Assembly (NCBI GenBank): GCA_900765705.1 | Contig: CAAFSR010000190.1 | Coordinates: 1 to 6,949 of the forward strand | From: an uncultured Faecalibacterium sp. | GTDB lineage: Bacteria; Bacillota; Clostridia; Oscillospirales; Ruminococcaceae | DNA: 6,949 bases | Direction of reading: 5' to 3' | Part shown: piece by piece, positions 4,870-6,949 of the stretch | Numbering within the stretch: position 1 is the stretch's first letter | Layout: every line of letters starts with the position of its first letter | Position numbers and translations under genes: made by a program | The notes under the pieces: model-generated | Databases searched by the model: none | What the model was told of the DNA's origin: nothing | The model's input: only the letters and a program-made list of their open reading frames with translations

Positions 4870-5280
4870 TTATCCCCTGCTGCGGAACGCAGATAAAGTA
4901 CTGGCAATCAGGCTGCGTGTCCTATCGTCCATTTCCGGATCATCGTCCACCTCCTGTGCAGTCGAAAGCATCACAGGCGCTGCAGGCTTCTCCACCAATC
5001 TGGCTGTAGGAATCTGCTCTTCTGCTTTTTCCTGTCCCATACCTTCCTGCCGCAAAATCTCTTTGACGATAGCCACCACCGCTTCTTTGCTGATGATTGA
5101 AGCATTTAGCGGCTGTGGCTCTTGCCCAAAGTGCTCATTATAGTAGACCACTGCATTTGCCACATATTGCGCTTTTGTGCGGGGACTCTGCAATTCCAGT
5201 AATCCAATGGCCGTCTCGTGTATGGGATCGCCCTCATTAAAGCGCAGCGTAAACCGTCCTCGTTCTTTTTTCTCGCCCAT
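4870..5280 (-). CDS. ParR-like ribbon-helix-helix adaptor of a ParM segregation system
   Basis: This 136-residue protein lies four bases after the ParM stop. The N-terminus fits a ribbon-helix-helix fold: strand GRFTLRFNEGDP (8-19), helix HETAIGLLELQ (21-31), helix TKAQYVANAVVYYNEHF (36-52). The middle (53-110) is low in conservation. The C-terminus is acidic and then helical (DDDPEMDD, then TRSLIASTLSAFRSRG), the place where ParR proteins carry the motif that binds ParM filament ends. ATG at 5280 is chosen over an in-frame ATG at 5340 because 5340 lies inside parM and the RHH strand starts shortly after 5280. AGGTGAT overlapping the parM stop is its ribosome site. It would bind the centromere repeats and cap ParM filaments. 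The ParR role is inferred from position, length and fold. Confidence 0.8.
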   Translation of the reverse strand: MGEKKERGRFTLRFNEGDPIHETAIGLLELQSPRTKAQYVANAVVYYNEHFGQEPQPLNASIISKEAVVAIVKEILRQEGMGQEKAEEQIPTARLVEKPAAPVMLSTAQEVDDDPEMDDRTRSLIASTLSAFRSRG

Positions 5281-5284
5281 ACCA

Positions 5285-6199
5285 TCACCTGCCTGCTGTT
5301 TCAATCCGGTACAGATACTCATAGCCATCCGCATTTGCATTGATTTTCGATACGAAGAATGGTGCTCCCACCTTGCCCGAAGTTTCGATCTGCCGCTTCA
5401 AAAGAATGGCACCGCCGCCTACAAATACTACCTTGCAATATTGCAAGTCCAACATTCGCTCCCGCAACGTGCTGAACAGGTCATTGATAAATTCCTGCGC
5501 CATCTGTTCTGTCAGCCGTATGGCTGCATCCGGATATTGAGTCTTTTTTCCCATCAGTATGGCATCCACATCTCCTTCATCCAACAACAGATCCAGCTCC
5601 GAATTCACCTTTGAACGCACCTTATTGTACAACAGGATCACGCCATTTTCTAACGAATCACAGGAGGTAAGGTCAATCTCTCCGTTTTTCATCAGCAGAT
5701 AGTCAGCAGTAAACCCACCAATATCCAAAATTACCGCCTTTGGCTCTTCAACAAGCGTGTGAAGCATGGTGGCCGCCGCTGCATATGCCTGTGGAAAGCA
5801 GGCCACATCTTCAATATAGATGGAATACGGCTTGCCCTGCACCTCAAATTCTACCATTCCCCGCTGCCCAAAGTATTGTGTAAACCGCTCCACCTGGGCG
5901 CCAAAGTGTGCCGGCGGCAACCCTACCGCCAGTTGGATACGCTGCACCTCTGAGGAATATGCCCCCCTCGCTTCAATCTCACCAGCCAAAGCAAATAGGG
6001 TCAGGATAAAGAAGCGATCGTCCTCCGTTTTATCTTTCCGATAAGGAATCCGCTCAGTAGACAGCGTATAGTAGGTATTCTGATACCTCAGCACATTCTG
6101 TCCAAAGGGACGGGTGACACTCTGCTTAAGACCGGACACAAAGGGGTTGCAATGAACCGTTTTAATTTGTTTGTTGCCATGATCAACGCCAATAAGCAT
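5285..6199 (-). CDS. parM: ParM/StbA-family actin-like plasmid segregation ATPase
   Basis: The 304 residues have the actin/Hsp70 ATPase motifs in order. Phosphate-1 is LIGVDHGNKQIKT (2-14) with D6, phosphate-2 is VILDIGGFTADYLL (156-169) with D159, and the adenosine motif is VVFVGGGAILL (257-267). LAVGLPPAHFG (90-100) is typical of ParM/Alp proteins of clostridial plasmids and conjugative elements. In this family ATP-driven filaments push sister DNA copies apart when linked by ParR to a centromere. The ATG at 6199 has GGAGG at 6212-6208, eight bases away. It is the first gene of the parM-parR operon. Two 11-bp-spaced repeats upstream are a candidate parC. No key motif is missing. Confidence 0.92.
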   Translation of the reverse strand: MLIGVDHGNKQIKTVHCNPFVSGLKQSVTRPFGQNVLRYQNTYYTLSTERIPYRKDKTEDDRFFILTLFALAGEIEARGAYSSEVQRIQLAVGLPPAHFGAQVERFTQYFGQRGMVEFEVQGKPYSIYIEDVACFPQAYAAAATMLHTLVEEPKAVILDIGGFTADYLLMKNGEIDLTSCDSLENGVILLYNKVRSKVNSELDLLLDEGDVDAILMGKKTQYPDAAIRLTEQMAQEFINDLFSTLRERMLDLQYCKVVFVGGGAILLKRQIETSGKVGAPFFVSKINANADGYEYLYRIETAGR

Positions 6200-6235
6200 A
6201 TGTAATGCCTCCTTTTTGCTTTATACATATCCTTT

Positions 6236-6257
6236 ACGCCTATATGACGCCTATTCT
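6236..6257. repeat. Two 11-bp-period direct repeats, candidate parC iterons
   Basis: ACGCCTAT occurs at 6236-6243 and 6247-6254, a spacing of exactly 11 bp, between the parM start and the upstream terminator. R1-type parC sites are made of 10-11-bp direct repeats that bind ParR and overlap the par promoter. Only two clear copies exist here, fewer than in the R1 site; ACGCCAAT at 6186-6193 inside parM is a partial match out of phase. Confidence 0.4.
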
Positions 6258-6276
6258 CAACAATCACACACTATTT

Positions 6277-6324
6277 TTATGAAAACAAAAAGCAGGAGAC
6301 CCATCATAAAGGTTTCCCGCTTTT
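6277..6324 (-). terminator. Terminator downstream of the second winged-helix gene
   Basis: The arms at 6288-6301 and 6311-6324 pair over 14 positions with one mismatch and one wobble-type pair, with a 9-nt loop. Read on the - strand the stem is followed by TTTTTGTTTTC-like sequence. It insulates the parM operon from the regulator gene upstream. Confidence 0.75.
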
Positions 6325-6366
6325 GGCTGCTTCATAATGTGCGCAGCTAATATATATTTGATTGTT

Positions 6367-6801
6367 CTATTCTGCCATACCTTGCGGAACTTCAAATTTG
6401 TATCCGCTCCCCAAAACAGTACGGATATAACCCGCTTTCGGCATATCCGGTGTCAGTTTTCTACGGATCTGACCAATGACGCTGGCAACGGCTGTTCCGC
6501 AGTTTTCACCATCCTCACCCCACACTTCTTCATAAATCTGCCCGGCAGAAAATACCCAGGACGGGTGGTTTGCCAAGTATACCAATGTCGCAAATTCCCG
6601 ATGGGTCATAGAAATTAACTCGCCGTTTCGGTGTACCGTTCTCTCCTTCAGGCGAAGCTCTAATCCCGGAAAAACAAGAGTATTACAAGGGTGAGATGAC
6701 ACAATATGGTCAAATCCTGGCTCGGCTGCAATAATCTCCATAATTCTGCTAAGTATGTATTCTTCATGGTCTGTTACCGACAATACAAAGATTTTTCCCA
6801 T
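6367..6801 (-). CDS. Winged-helix DNA-binding regulator, paralogue of the one at 2001-2426
   Basis: A 144-residue protein with the same layout as the protein at 2001-2426: a short N-terminal section (MGKIFVLSVTDHEEYILSRI) and an OmpR/PhoB-type winged helix (46-136). By eye the two share about 94 of 136 aligned residues (roughly 70%). The stretch from CGTAVASVIGQ to RRKLTPD, containing the recognition helix, and YIRTVLGSGYKF are identical, so both should bind very similar DNA. Differences concentrate at 31-43 and in the C-terminal tail. GGAGG at 6811-6807 precedes the ATG at 6801. It lacks a receiver domain. It is oriented opposite to the first copy. The gene upstream (6857 onward) reads in the same direction and could share its transcript. 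Confidence 0.9.
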   Translation of the reverse strand: MGKIFVLSVTDHEEYILSRIMEIIAAEPGFDHIVSSHPCNTLVFPGLELRLKERTVHRNGELISMTHREFATLVYLANHPSWVFSAGQIYEEVWGEDGENCGTAVASVIGQIRRKLTPDMPKAGYIRTVLGSGYKFEVPQGMAE

Positions 6802-6856
6802 ATGTCCCTCCCTTATTCATAATTAGAATGCTGATACCCTGCAGCCAATATAAAGT

Positions 6857-6949
6857 TTACTTGTTTATTTCAGTAATAACGACTGTTCCGTTTTTATCCA
6901 GCAAAGGGGTAATCCCCGTATCATGGACAAGGTAGTTTACACCTGTTTC
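6857..6949 (-). CDS. C-terminal end of a DUF6440-like protein (cut by the window edge)
   Basis: Reading the - strand from the window end gives 30 codons to a TAA at 6859-6857 without interruption. The residues TGVNYL, then GITPLLDKNG and a short hydrophilic tail, fit the C-terminus of the small DUF6440 proteins seen in clostridial genomes and mobile elements, whose function is unknown. The start lies outside the window. It ends 55 bp before the winged-helix start with no strong terminator between. Coding status is likely, family name tentative. Confidence 0.55.
   Translation of the reverse strand, partial: ETGVNYLVHDTGITPLLDKNGTVVITEINK

Noticed and set aside
1..6949. CRISPR array, tRNA/rRNA genes, TPP riboswitch or insertion sequence
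   Set aside because: No regularly spaced repeats, cloverleaf, rRNA-like sequence, THI-box or transposase was seen; the riboswitch of the thiamine operon would lie upstream of the window.

Overview
The window looks like a low-to-mid GC Firmicute of the class Clostridia, probably a gut Lachnospiraceae or Oscillospiraceae. This rests on strong GGAGG ribosome sites, the protein families present, and an accessory gene set typical of clostridial integrative elements and plasmids. No rRNA, tRNA, CRISPR array, transposase or integrase was found.

The left part (16-1791, + strand) is the end of a thiamine operon: thiE, a HAD phosphatase and a Nudix hydrolase, joined by 11-bp and 4-bp overlaps. ThiE makes thiamine phosphate. 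The other two enzymes look like ancillary phosphate or pyrophosphate hydrolases, possibly for thiamine phosphates or damaged intermediates.

From about 1800 on the content becomes that of a mobile element. A small winged-helix regulator (2001-2426, +) converges on a sigma-70-like factor plus a 60-residue helix-turn-helix protein (3066-2480, -). The two sides are separated by a perfect bidirectional terminator. Upstream of the sigma gene lie about 510 bp without a convincing conventional gene. This stretch holds a cluster of inverted repeats, some mutually exclusive, and an 18-codon arginine-rich ORF with a strong ribosome site that runs into a terminator, so it is a possible attenuator. Next come a SLOG-family protein (4383-3829, -) and a divergent XRE regulator (4510-4839, +) sharing a 126-bp promoter region. 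Then comes a ParM actin-like ATPase with a ParR-like ribbon-helix-helix partner (6199-4870, -), with two 11-bp-spaced repeats in front of parM as a candidate centromere. A second winged-helix regulator (6801-6367, -), about 70% identical to the first, and the tail of a DUF6440-like gene close the window.

The picture is a chromosomal thiamine operon next to the regulatory and maintenance end of an integrative conjugative element or integrated plasmid. The two paralogous winged-helix proteins, the XRE protein and the sigma factor are the likely control layer, and ParM/ParR would handle segregation of the excised form. The untranslated stretch 3067-3780 is the part least explained by known genes.
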